Assembly (NCBI GenBank): GCA_963682095.1
Contig: OY821754.1
Coordinates: 21,798,978 to 21,862,977, forward strand
Source of the DNA: Potentilla sterilis
Taxonomy: Eukaryota > Streptophyta > Magnoliopsida > Rosales > Rosaceae
DNA: 64,000 nt
Direction of reading: 5' to 3'
Part shown: one piece after another, positions 34,761-45,352 of the stretch
How positions within the stretch are numbered: position 1 is the first letter of the stretch
How the letters are laid out: every line of letters begins with the position of its first letter
Notes under the pieces: model-generated
The model's input: only the letters and a program-made list of their open reading frames with translations
Database searches by the model: none
Told to the model about the DNA's origin: nothing
Translations under genes and position numbers: made by a program

Positions 34761-35425
34761 TACTGTGGCTCATAGTGGTTGAAATTCGAAATTTCAAAGT
34801 TTCTCAAAATATATGCAACACTGTACTCAAATGAAAGCCCATGAGATAAAGAACAATTTTGTAATTTGAATCTTCTCCAAATTGTTAACGGTTTGGCCGA
34901 AAAACTTAAAATTACCGGAAATAACTCAAAAAGGAGGAGAGAGAAACTTGTCAGTTAGTAGAGTGGCAGTATGGTAATTTTGGTAAAATCAGTGGCATTT
35001 TAGGCATTTTAGGCATTTATTATTCAATTAGTTTTGGGTCCACTCAATTTTGGGCCAGACTTATGTCATTTTTTGTTAAAAATTATTGGAAGTGAGTTAC
35101 TTGTGTTTGTAAATTTGATCGGGTGCTACTGTATAATTTATTTTAAAAATAAACCAAAAGGTTCTCCGACCCGGGAAATTGAAGATTCTGGAACAAAAAA
35201 GCGGCTATTCAAAAAGAACTCTCCGAGACAAGAATTGGTTATGGGGGATACAACTGGTGAGATTAGTACCAAGAAAGAAGCCATGGGGGAAACTGGTTTA
35301 GTTGAAATGGAGACAAGCAGTTTAGTGGTGAAGGAGGCTCGCCTGCTGCTAAATTGGATTGAGTTTGAATTTAGTCACAGTGTTTAGAGTATTTGGTTGT
35401 TACCTTTTATTCTTGGTTCTAAGTG
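34761..35425. other. Intergenic between hAT region and copia element
   Basis: No assignable gene. The 117-codon ORF at 35034-35387 has no family resemblance I can see and no supporting splice or promoter context. The last bases (ACAAT, 35426-35430) are the copia target site. Confidence 0.45.
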
Positions 35426-35430
35426 ACAAT

Positions 35431-35615
35431 TGTTCAAGGAAGGTTAATTCCGTAACTTCCGTGGTGTGTCTTGTCCTAATAAGGCTTGTAGTCTAGATTC
35501 TTTATTAGATAGGGAATCTCTGATTACCAGGGATACTTGATGTAATGCCTATATAAAGGCCTCCTTATCAATCAATAAAGACACAGTTTTCTTATCATTC
35601 TTTTATCCTAGAACA
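35431..35615 (+). repeat. 5' LTR of the copia element
   Basis: Begins TGTTCAAGGAAGG, ends CCTAGAACA. Contains a TATA-like CTATATAAAG (about 35551) and AATAAA (about 35575). Confidence 0.95.
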
Positions 35616-36427
35616 CGTTATCAATCACGTTACTCTAGCTTCCCGTCTAATAGCCCTAAAACCCTAAACCCTAAAACCCTGATTCTGAAAAAAAAAAAGT
35701 TTTTTTTTTTTCGAAACTCTAATTCCTACCGCCGGCCGCCGTCCTTACCTCCGGCACTGTCGGTCCATTCTCGGCAGTACCTGCGCTGCCGACCTGCCCC
35801 CCCTGGCCAGCCGCACCTTCACGCGCCGCTCCTCCTCTGCCACTCGGCAGACCGGCTCGGCTGCAGCCCTCCCTTGCGTGCTATTCTTTGCACGCATCCC
35901 TCGAAGGCCAAGATTGCTCGCAAGCCAAGCAAGCGGCCCTCGAAGCCTTCTTCGTTGCTAAGAAGAAATCAAGAAAAGTCGAAGAAAACAAGCTTCCCCA
36001 AAAGTCAAGTTTCTTTCGATCAAGCTTCAATTGAAGAGGTAAATATTTTTATAAACGTTCCCACTTATGAAATTTCAATAGTTGGGTTATGTTTTCTTCC
36101 GGGATCTTTTCGTGTCCCTGCTACCTCATCCCGATTCTATCGCTTCTCGGGACGGCATATGGGGATTTAGTCACCCCGATGCCAACGTTTTTTTTTTGGG
36201 TAACTGTGATGTTACCGGCCACCGATATGCTTGTGACTGTGATGTCACTGTGAACCATAACGTCTCTTTTTCAAAAGAAAATAAAGGAAAGATATCGATT
36301 GTGACTTGATGTCACATTATGCATCGATGTATGTGACCATAATAAATCTTGGCACTGTTCTAAAAGAAAAAACAATCAAACTTGATTAGTATTCAAAATA
36401 CTAACGTCTCCCTATTGTGTTTTGTAG
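35616..36427 (+). other. Leader of the copia element
   Basis: Non-coding leader. A run of CCCTAAA-type telomere-like words lies at about 35648-35680, followed by a poly-A/T stretch, a GC-rich segment (35725-35900) and a GTGATGT-rich stretch (36205-36330) that also occurs in the minus-strand relative. Confidence 0.75.
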
Positions 36428-37496
36428 ATGGCTGACACTCAGCGTCTAGAATTCGACATCTTAGATGTCCAAGGCAAGGAATACAAGAGGTGGATCTCAG
36501 ATGTAGAGAACACATTCATTGGCAAACGATTTACGGCCACCATTGTCCCTCTTGAGGTTGAAAACTTGCATGCTTCTCCTGAACAGAAACCTCAAGCCCT
36601 GATGTTTCTCAGGCGCCATATCCACCCAACGCTCAAGAAGCAATACCTGAGGAAGACCGATCCCAAAGATCTATGGGACATCCTCAAAGACCGCTTCGAC
36701 AATGTGCATGACGCACAACTCCCTGACCTTCTGTCAGATTGGGAGCAAATCCACTTGTTGGATTTTGATTCCGTCCAGGAATACCATAAGATTATGCTTA
36801 ATTTACAGTCTGATCTGAGCTTTTGTAGGGTCGACAAGACCGACGATGATATGATGGAGAAGACTTTCACGATGTTCCCATAATCTGCGTCCATGTTGTC
36901 GCATCAGTACCGTGATCTCCGTGAGAAAGGCACCATCAAAACCTTCAGTGACATGATGAATGTGCTTCAAAGAAAGGAGAGGTACCATGAGTTGATTCTT
37001 ACTACCAACAAAAGGCCTAGAGGTCCGAAATTCTTAGCCGAATCTCACCAAGTCCGTGGTAGGGCTCCTAAGCTAAGGAATCAACCTCGCGAATGTCAAG
37101 CACCACCACCACGTGCGCTAAGAGCAACATGTGGAGGAAGAGGAGGTGCCCTAGCCGGAAACTCACATGGAAACAGGACAGCGGCGACGCCGCCGATCCA
37201 GAGGGGGGCACCGGTTCGGTTCCGGCCCCAAGCGTGGTGGCCACGCCTCAAACAATACTTCGGCTCCTTGCTTCAAATGCGGCTCCAAGAATCACTTCCA
37301 ACGTGATTGCAAAGAAAGTAGAAATGTCCAAGCTGCTTACAAGAAACACAAGCAATACATGGAACAAGAAACGAACTATGTAGGAGATTTTGAGGAAGAA
37401 GAGTACGATGAAGAAGATACCAACTTCACCGTCGATGACTTCCAACCTACGAAGAAGCGTAGGACTCAGGAGTATGATACTCCGGATTATGAATAA
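36428..37496 (+). pseudogene. copia gag (capsid) with zinc knuckle, broken
   Basis: Opens MADTQRLEFDILDVQGKEY at 36428 and continues through a UBN2-type capsid region (WDILKDRFDNV, about residues 95-105). An in-frame TAA lies at 36881-36883, after which the same frame continues (SHQYRDLREKG). A frameshift between about 37090 and 37200 is needed to reach the CCHC zinc knuckle CFKCGSKNHFQRDC (37269-37310) and an acidic tail ending at 37496. Gag would package element RNA in cytoplasmic particles; this copy cannot make it whole. Confidence 0.88.
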
Positions 37497-38548
37497 GTAT
37501 TTGACTTAAGTCATGAGATACATGTTCAAGTTTGATTTTGATTGTTATTTTTGGCTTTCTTAGTCATAATTCACGACTTTGTTCGATAAGTCGTTTCATT
37601 TAAAACATCCTTGATGTACTTTTGAGTTGTCATCAATAAAATTTCTCTTATTTAATGAATGATTCGAGATTTTTTTTTACATCCCTATGAAAGCAAAATT
37701 GGTTCAATGCGTCCAATTCTCAATGACATAATTATTTTGAGTTCACCACGATTTTGGTGATATTAACTCAATATCCGAAATAAAATCACAAAAACAAAAC
37801 TAAAGAATCGCGAGACATCGCGTTGCACATTCGGCCAAGCCCTTGGAAGTGCCTAGGCGGCATCGGCATCACCTAGGCAGCTCGGCAGTCTCGGCAGCAG
37901 GCCTCGCCAGCCCCTCGGCCGCTTGGCCACGCCTCTCGACAACGCCCCGGCAGCCCGACAGTGAGCCTCGGCAGCTCGGCAGCCTTGCGTCATGCCGGCT
38001 CGACACCTAACCCGGTTTTTCATTTTTCACCTCGGACACGTCTCGACTTTTATCCCGACACGTCCTCGGCCATGAACCCGGTTTTGACACCAACATCGAT
38101 AGCCTATCAAAAAATGAAACTTTTGCATAAATGACTCGGCAACAACTTGTATCCGGACTTGACATGCTTCGGATTTAGCTCAACCGTCGAATCGATTGCC
38201 TACACGCCGGACCGACCCTAACCCACTTGCCTTGCTTCGGCTCGGCATCTTCGTGGCTCTGGCCTCGCCTTGGCCTTGGCTTTGGCTTGGCCCCGGCCTT
38301 GCCTCAGCCTCGGCCTTGGCTCGGCCATGCCACCAATTATGGCTTCCGGTCTTACAATCTCTCTATGTTGGTATTCGGTGATCAAGTTATGGCTTGTCTC
38401 TTTATCTAAAGTTATATGGATGCCATGGCTTTGTTATCAGCCTTAATGCACTTCGTTTTGTGATAATATATTGCTTCAATACACTTTTATTAGAGTGTTC
38501 GTCAAAGTCAACTCTAGACAATTGATTCAATTTACATTGCTTTTGTAG
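37497..38548 (+). other. Gag-pol spacer with GC-rich block
   Basis: About 1 kb separates gag from pol, unusual for copia, where they are normally one frame. AT-rich DNA with sequence shared with the minus-strand relative (37745-37800) is followed by a CTCGGC/GGCCTTGGC-rich block at 37840-38345. Short ORFs there (38196, 38227) are compositional. Confidence 0.8.
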
Positions 38549-41500
38549 ATGTCTCAAGGCGAGAACGAGTGTCTGTTAGATTGTGCAACCACTCACACGA
38601 TTCTGAGGAATCGACAATTGTTTTCGGAATATACGCCATGTGGATCATCATTGTCTACGATGACAGGATCAGGACCTATTGTGAAAGGTCGCGGAGTTGC
38701 TCAATTCTTATTGCCAAATGGCACTGAAATCAGAGTAGCTGACGCATTATATGCGCCTAAAGCGCCCAGAACCTCCTAGCTTTCAAGGATGTGCGTGACA
38801 ACGACTATCACCTCAGCACTTATGTTGAAGATGGAACTAAATATCTATTGATCACCTCCACTCAGCCTCTGCGCACTCGCATTGTGGAGAAGTGTAAGCG
38901 TGTTCGAAATGGCATGTACTTCACAACCATTCGAGCCAATGAATCTCATGTTGGTATCTTATGTGATTCTGATGCTTACAAGCTTTGGCATGACAGACTC
39001 GGTCATCCGGGTCGTGATCTGATGATCCGTATTTTGAAACGCTCTCACGGTCATCCGTTTTTCAGATCACAGAAGCAAAAAGGAAACCAGAAAACTGGAC
39101 AAAACCGAGCCGACGCCGTGTCTAGGCTTTTCGGCCTTGGTTCTGCCTCAATGCCGCCGCCGACAGCCTCTCAGCTCCAAGGAGAGGTTCGGCCTCCTCG
39201 TGCTGCTCATGCCGCTGTAGCGATGTCCAATGCTCATCGTTCGTTTTGCAAAGCTTGTTCACTAGAAAAACTTCAAGCAAGACCATCTTTTGCTATTGAT
39301 AAGAAACAGAATATTCTGTTCCTACAACGAATTCAAGGTGATATATGTGGACCTATAACACCAGAATGCGGACCATTTAGATATTTTATTGTTCTGGTTG
39401 ATGCGTCGACGCGTTGGTCACACGTCGCGTTGTTGTCCACGAGGAATGCTGCATTTGCTAAACTCCTAGCTCAGATTATTAAGCTTCGGGCTCACCACCC
39501 GGACAATCAGATTAAGTCAATCAGACTGGATAATGCTGGAGAAATTACATCAAAGTGTTTTGATGACTATTGCATGTCAGTTGGGATAGAAGTTGAACAT
39601 CCCGTGCCCCACGTTCATTCTCAGAACGGTCTTGCAGAAGCCGCCATTAAGAGACTACAGCTTGTTGCTTGGTCCCTTGTCATGGCCACTAATTTGCCGA
39701 TATCGGCATGGGGATATGCAATACTACATGTAGCTATGTTTATTCGTCTATGACCCACAGATAGCCAACTATTTAGTGGATACCAGTTGGTAACTGGTTA
39801 CGAGCCTGATATTTCGCATCTGCGTACTTTTGGTTGTGCCGTATATGTGCCTATCACGCCTCCACTGCGTACCAAGATGAGTCCACAACGACGATTAGCT
39901 ATTTATGTTGGATATGAAGCACCAACGATTGTCCGCTACATAGAGCCTATGACAGGTGATCTGTTTACTGCAAGATTTGCAGATTGTCACTTTAATGAGA
40001 CATCCTTCCCGTCATTAGGGGGAGATGGGACCGCATCCGTCCCTAGTGAACGTCAGGAATTGACGTAGTTCTCTCCCACTATGTCTCATTATGATCCCCG
40101 AACGTCTCAGTGTGAGACAGAAATACAACGCATATTGGAACTTCAAAAGGTTACGGATTCGATGCCCGACTCCTTTACTGATATTGCGAAAGTGACAAGA
40201 TCAACCATACCCGCTGTTAATGTACCTGCAAGGCTCAACATAGCTTGTCAAGCACGAGCACGCGCCACCGGTCTCGGACCCGCAGCCCTAGGTGTCGTCG
40301 GCAGCCTAGGCTACGCACCTCCAAGTGGAGGGCCGGTGTCGACTTCGGATCCTCCTAGAAAAATGGGGAGACCAATTGGTTCCAAGGACACTGCACCTAG
40401 GAAGAGGACATGTGTTCAGGCACAAAGCGATCCGTTCATCATCGATACTGTGACGCCGTCACACGATATTCTCTCTGACTATACCTATGTCCAAGAATCA
40501 ACTCTGAATCATCTGGGGGACGCCTCAAACTCACCGTTGATGTTGGAGAACAGGGAAATCTCACAAAACTACTTATGCATGTACAATCTTATGGAAAGGA
40601 ATTCCATGTATATCGATGATGCATTCGCCTACGCCGTTGCTCAAGAAATCATTGACGACGACGATATGGAACCCCGCACTGTTGATGAGTGTCAACGTAG
40701 GGCGGATTGGCCGAAGTGGGAAGAAGCAATCCAGGCTGAACTAAACTCTCTAAAAAAAAGGCAAGTATTCGGACCGATTGTGCCTACACCGCCGAACGTG
40801 AGGCCTGTTGGACATAAATGGGTCTTTGTCAGAAAGCGTAATGAGAATGGTGAGGTCCAGCGATAAAAAGCTCGACTCGTGGCGCAAGGTTTTTCTCAAC
40901 GCCCGGGAATTGATTATGAGGAGACGTATTCTCCGGTCATGGATATTATTACCTTTCGATACTTAATCAGTTTGGTAGTCTCAGAGAGACTCAATATGCA
41001 GCTTATGGATGTTGTAACAGCGTATCTTTACGGGGATCTAGATACAGAGATGTATATGAAAGTGCCATAAGGACTTTCGTTACCCAAGTCAAGTGAGCAA
41101 AAACCACAAAGTTCATTTGCTATCAGGTTGAGACGACCTCTATATGGACTCCGACAATCTGGTAGGATGTGGTACACACGGTTAAGTGATTACTTAATTG
41201 GGAAAGGATACAAGAATGATGAGTTGTGCCCTTGTGTGTTCATAAAGAGAACGAATTTAGGATTTCCCATTGTAGCCGTTTATGTTGATGATATGAACAT
41301 CATCGGAACTCTGAATGAGATCAATGAGACCGCGACCTACTTGAAATCCGAATTCGAGATGAAAGATTTCGGAAGGACTCGGTTTTGCCTAGGCTTAGAA
41401 CTAGAGCACCGAAGTGGTGGAATCTTTGTACACCAATCTGCATACGTCCGAAAGATGCTCAGGCGATTTAACATGGACAAAGTTATGCATCCTACAGGCA

Positions 41501-42520
41501 CTCCCATGGTCGTTAGAAGTCTGGATATCAATAAAGATTACTTTCGTCCGAAAGAAGATGACGAAGAGGTCTTGGGAGCTAAATATCCATATCTTAGTGC
41601 AATTGGAGCTTTGTTATATCTAGCTCAGTGTATTAGACCAGACATTGTTTTCTCGTTGAACTTGTTAGCTAGATTTAGCTCAGCGCCAACACAACGTCAT
41701 TGGGTTGGAATTAAGAACATCTTCTGATACCTTAAAGGAACCCTTGACATGGGCTTGTATTATAGATACACTCATCATGGATCGGCTCCAAGCCGACCAC
41801 TTGCATCCCACGACGGAATCCGTGGCTCGGATCACCAAGGGACAGCCGTCCAATCCAGCCTCGGTTCGGCTGCCCGTCGCACCGCCACCGCCTCCGCTGC
41901 CGGCTCGGTTTCCTACCGTAAAGCCGCCGCCGTTCCAGATCACAAGGATGCCAAAGCGTGGTCACGATATGGCTTCGGCATTACCCCCCTCCTACTCAGA
42001 TACACCAAATGATGTGATGGTAGGATTTGCTGATGCTGGATATTTGTCAGATCCACACAAAGGACGTTCCCAGACTGGTTATGTTTTCACCATTGGGAAT
42101 ACGGCGATATCTTGGAGATCAACTAAGCAAACCCTTGTTGCTACCTCCTCGAACCATGCTGAGATTATTACACTACATGAAGCAGTCAAAGAGTGTGTTT
42201 GGCTTCGCTCAGTTATATCTCACATTCTAGAGTCTAGTGGACTTGAGTCTACTACGATGGGACCAACTTGCATATTTGAAGATAATGCAGCATGCATTGA
42301 GTAGATGAAGTTAGGATACATCAAGGGTGACAACACTAAACACATTTCGCCTAAGTTCTTCTACAATCAGCCGCAACAAGAGATTTTGAATATCCAAGTG
42401 AAGCAAGTCAGCTCAGACGATAATGCAGCTGATCTGTTCACCAAGTCTCTACCCAAATCTACATTTGTGAAGCATGTAAAGCTCATTGGTATGTGTCACT
42501 TATCCGAACTCAAAGACTGA
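38549..42520 (+). pseudogene. copia pol (protease, integrase, reverse transcriptase, RNase H), broken
   Basis: Protease-like start with LLDCATTHTI (38570s); a frameshift near 38775; GAG-pre-integrase LWHDRLGHPGRDLM and a CXXC partner (FCKAC); integrase core with GDICGP, RLDNAGE and HSQNGLAEAAIKRL (D, D, E all visible); reverse transcriptase with KARLVAQGF and the catalytic VYVDDMN (41279-41299); RNase H with FADAGYLSDPHKGRSQTGY and ADLFTKSLP near the end. From 38791 to 42012 one frame holds stops TGA 39751, TAG 40066, TAA 40864, TAA 41068 and TGA 41725; a frameshift near 42010 and TAG 42302 follow. GC-rich segments at about 39070-39225, 40255-40335 and 41775-41985 interrupt otherwise typical domain sequence. 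Confidence 0.92.
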
Positions 42521-42717
42521 TTGACAATCAGGGGGAGTTCTCTTCTAGACTTCAGGGGGAGTCTAGTTATGTATGTCTCACTTACTTGTAGTTGGTGCGT
42601 TGTACTCTTTTTCCTTAGACCATGCTTTTATTTTTGCGCAAGAGGTTTTTGTTTGCTGGCAAAGGTTTTAACGAGGCAACAGTTCATGCACCATTGAGGA
42701 CGCGATACAAGGGGGAG

Positions 42718-42902
42718 TGTTCAAGGAAGGTTAATTCCGTAATTTCCGTGGTGTGTCTTGTCTTAATAAGGCTTGTAACCTAGATTCTTTATTAGATAGA
42801 GAATCCATGATTAACAGAGATACTTGATGTAATGTCTATATAAAGACCTCTTTATCAATCAATAAAGACACAATTTTTTTATCATTCTTTTATCCTAGAA
42901 CA
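42718..42902 (+). repeat. 3' LTR of the copia element
   Basis: Co-linear with the 5' LTR over all 185 bp; preceded by the purine tract AAGGGGGAG (42709-42717). Confidence 0.95.
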
Positions 42903-43122
42903 ACAATGAAATTTTTGTGCTTTATCTGAGAGGAAAAGATAAGTGTATTTTTAGTTATTTTAGCCTATTATAAGTTGGTGAGTCATAAGAGATAACTCTT
43001 ATTGTCGGCTCTTTGGGTGTATTATCTATTATCTTTATATTACTGAATAAAAATTCTTTACTTCTAATTTAAAAAAAAATTAATTATACTACTTCTAGAT
43101 TAAAAATCATATATGATTATCA

Positions 43123-43892
43123 CAAAAAAGCGCCCTCACAGGAGGTTTGAGAGTCGATCTCATCCTTCGCCGGTGGCACCTGGACGCCTGCGCGGGTCTT
43201 CGGACTTGTCGTTGTTGTCCCGGGCTTGCTGACGGACGAGGGAATTGAGTGTTTCTTTGAAGAGTTTTCACTCGGGTTTCCATGAATAGTTTGGCTGGGA
43301 AGAGGCAAGATGGCGGTTGTGGTACGCAGGTGTGGTGCTTCGATCCTCAGTGCTGGTTCATGTGGTCGGTGCTGTGGTGGATTTTCATCCATGGCGGCGT
43401 GTGATGCTAGAATTGGAGCGGGTCGTTGTGCCTCCCTCGTCTGTGTGACAGATTGCGGCGACGTGGATCTTGGTGGGTTTGGATGACCGACGGTGTCAGT
43501 GGTACGACGCCAATCAACCAGATGCTGTTTGCGGCGTGTGTGCGGCAGACGGGTCCTACTGGGAGGACGGCGGAGGTCTAGACCTGACTAGCTATGGTAG
43601 GCCCGAGTTTGGCCTTTTTTGAGGACTGGTCTTTGGGTTTTAACTATGGGCTAGGGTTTTGGCCCCAGTTCATTATCTTTGTTTTAGTTTTCTTTTACAA
43701 TAAACTCCGTTTTGGGAGATTAGGTTCATTATGTCCTTTCTAAGACGTGGTTTGTGCTTTCTAAAGCACATTATGGCTCTTTTGAGTTTCTATAGAGTTT
43801 TCTCTTACTTGATCAGGTAGGGCTTTTGCCCGATTGATAGTATTGGCCATGTGCCTACTGGAATACAATCCATCTTTTACTTCAAAAAAAAT
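43123..43892 (+). mobile_element. Retroposon (probably 5'-truncated LINE) with 17-bp target duplication
   Basis: An identical 17-bp sequence ATCATATATGATTATCA lies at 43106-43122 and 43893-43909. The right end is an A-run (AAAAAAAAT). The insert is GC-richer than its surroundings and ends in a 3'-UTR-like region with TTTTACAATAAACTCC (about 43690). No reverse transcriptase is left, so a LINE end or a processed transcript cannot be told apart. Confidence 0.78.
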
Positions 43893-43909
43893 ATCATATA
43901 TGATTATCA

Positions 43910-45352
43910 ATATTATGTCATTTAGGGATATATACTTATATTTTGCACAAGAATGACGGTCGCCAAAGCCAAGAGTAGTCCAATTAATTTTATAAGAAAT
44001 ATTCCAAATTAATATATGAATGATACATCAGCTAGATTAAAAATCATCTATGATTATCAATTTTCTGTCATTTAGGGGCAATGAGGCATGCTTTTATTTG
44101 TTGTCTATGATCAACTTGAAGTTTGATCGACAATAGCATTACCAACTCTATAGGCATTTGTGCGTGTAGAAGCTACATCCTCGATCAATAGACAACATAT
44201 AGTATAACAATGCACAATGATTTTACTTACAACCAGACTAACTCTATTCAACAAAACAGTGCATTATTTAGTAGAGCATGGCGTTTAGGACAGACTTAGG
44301 ACCACCAATTATGCAAAAGAACGTCTCTATATTATGACTGGGTTTTCTGTTCAGATCCTAGGAGAATCTGCTCATATTACAATAATATGAAATAAATATA
44401 TGTGATAACATGCTTATAGTCTATCTTGCTTCACTTTGTTTGTGAAGCCTAACTGGTCCAAGGTTCATCATCAAGTGCTTTGAGAGCCAGGGCTAATTAT
44501 CAGACACTGATCGAACTTCCACCTTAATTTGTTTTGTTTTCTATACCAGATCCCGAATATGATGCCTCAAATCTCTGAGTCTTTAGGTTAACTCGATATC
44601 TTGTTAACCTATAAACTATGGATATTAAAATATAGCCACACAAGTGTTTGGGGGTCCTAAAAGCACTTGAGGCCCAAAAGAGGTTAAGGAATTTTATGAA
44701 TAGCAAAATTAATAACCAAGAAAAACCATTTAGTCGGGCTAAAGAAAAAGCCCCTTTATTGTTATTAGCTAATCTAATAACCTAGAAATTACCTACTGGG
44801 TGGCCCAACTTGTGCAAGTCCAGGTGCCCCAAAAAAGTGGGCCTTGACCTATGCCCATCAAATTACCGTGACATACACTACAAAAAAAATAGCCATGGAT
44901 TTTTACCACGGTACGGATTCGTCATTGCTGTTGATCCATAATCTACGGCGGCACTGCGAGAGTGACCAATTCGTTGCTCGATTTGTGATGGCAAATGTGA
45001 GACATGCCTGAGACATACTCGGGTAACCCGACCTGACCTGGTTGGAGAAGTTACATGTAGGTCACACATCTCATATCGTCCGAAAAAGAGTGGATGCTGT
45101 GATTATATGTGCAGAGTCAACTCCTTACATTGAGACGCATTTTGGGTGAAACTTCACCGTGCAAGTCAGTGGACCTAAAGCGAATAAAATCTCATGTGTG
45201 TTGACTGAACTGTTACAAATCGTATCTGAGCCTTATATTATTAATAATCTAATCCTTATCAAAACATAATGTCTGGTACATAGTACAATAGTGCCACTTA
45301 GCTAGTTTGGTTGCTAACCATGCCATTTCCCTTAAAAAACCAAGACTATATA
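43910..45352. other. Intergenic, 3' flank of the ABC transporter
   Basis: No gene recognised. A second copy of the retroposon's host sequence (tagattaaaaatcat.tatgattatca, about 44033) lies nearby. At 44876 a CACTACAAAAAAAATAGCC sequence resembles the end of another CACTA element, without a partner in the window. Confidence 0.5.

Larger units (their letters stand above)
35431..42902 (+). mobile_element. Ty1/copia LTR retrotransposon, complete ends, coding decayed
   Basis: Direct 185-bp LTRs (35431-35615 and 42718-42902), a 5-bp target duplication ACAAT (35426-35430 and 42903-42907), a CGTTATCAATCACG primer-site region directly after the 5' LTR and a purine tract AAGGGGGAG before the 3' LTR. 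Domain order gag, protease, integrase, reverse transcriptase, RNase H is that of Ty1/copia. The LTRs differ at about 14 of 185 positions, mostly transitions. Gag and pol both have stops and frameshifts. Unusual GC-rich blocks lie between gag and pol and within pol. Confidence 0.95.

Noticed and set aside
35034..35387. 117-codon plus-strand ORF left of the copia element
   Set aside because: No recognisable domain, unbiased codon use by eye and no conserved neighbour; kept as unassigned DNA.
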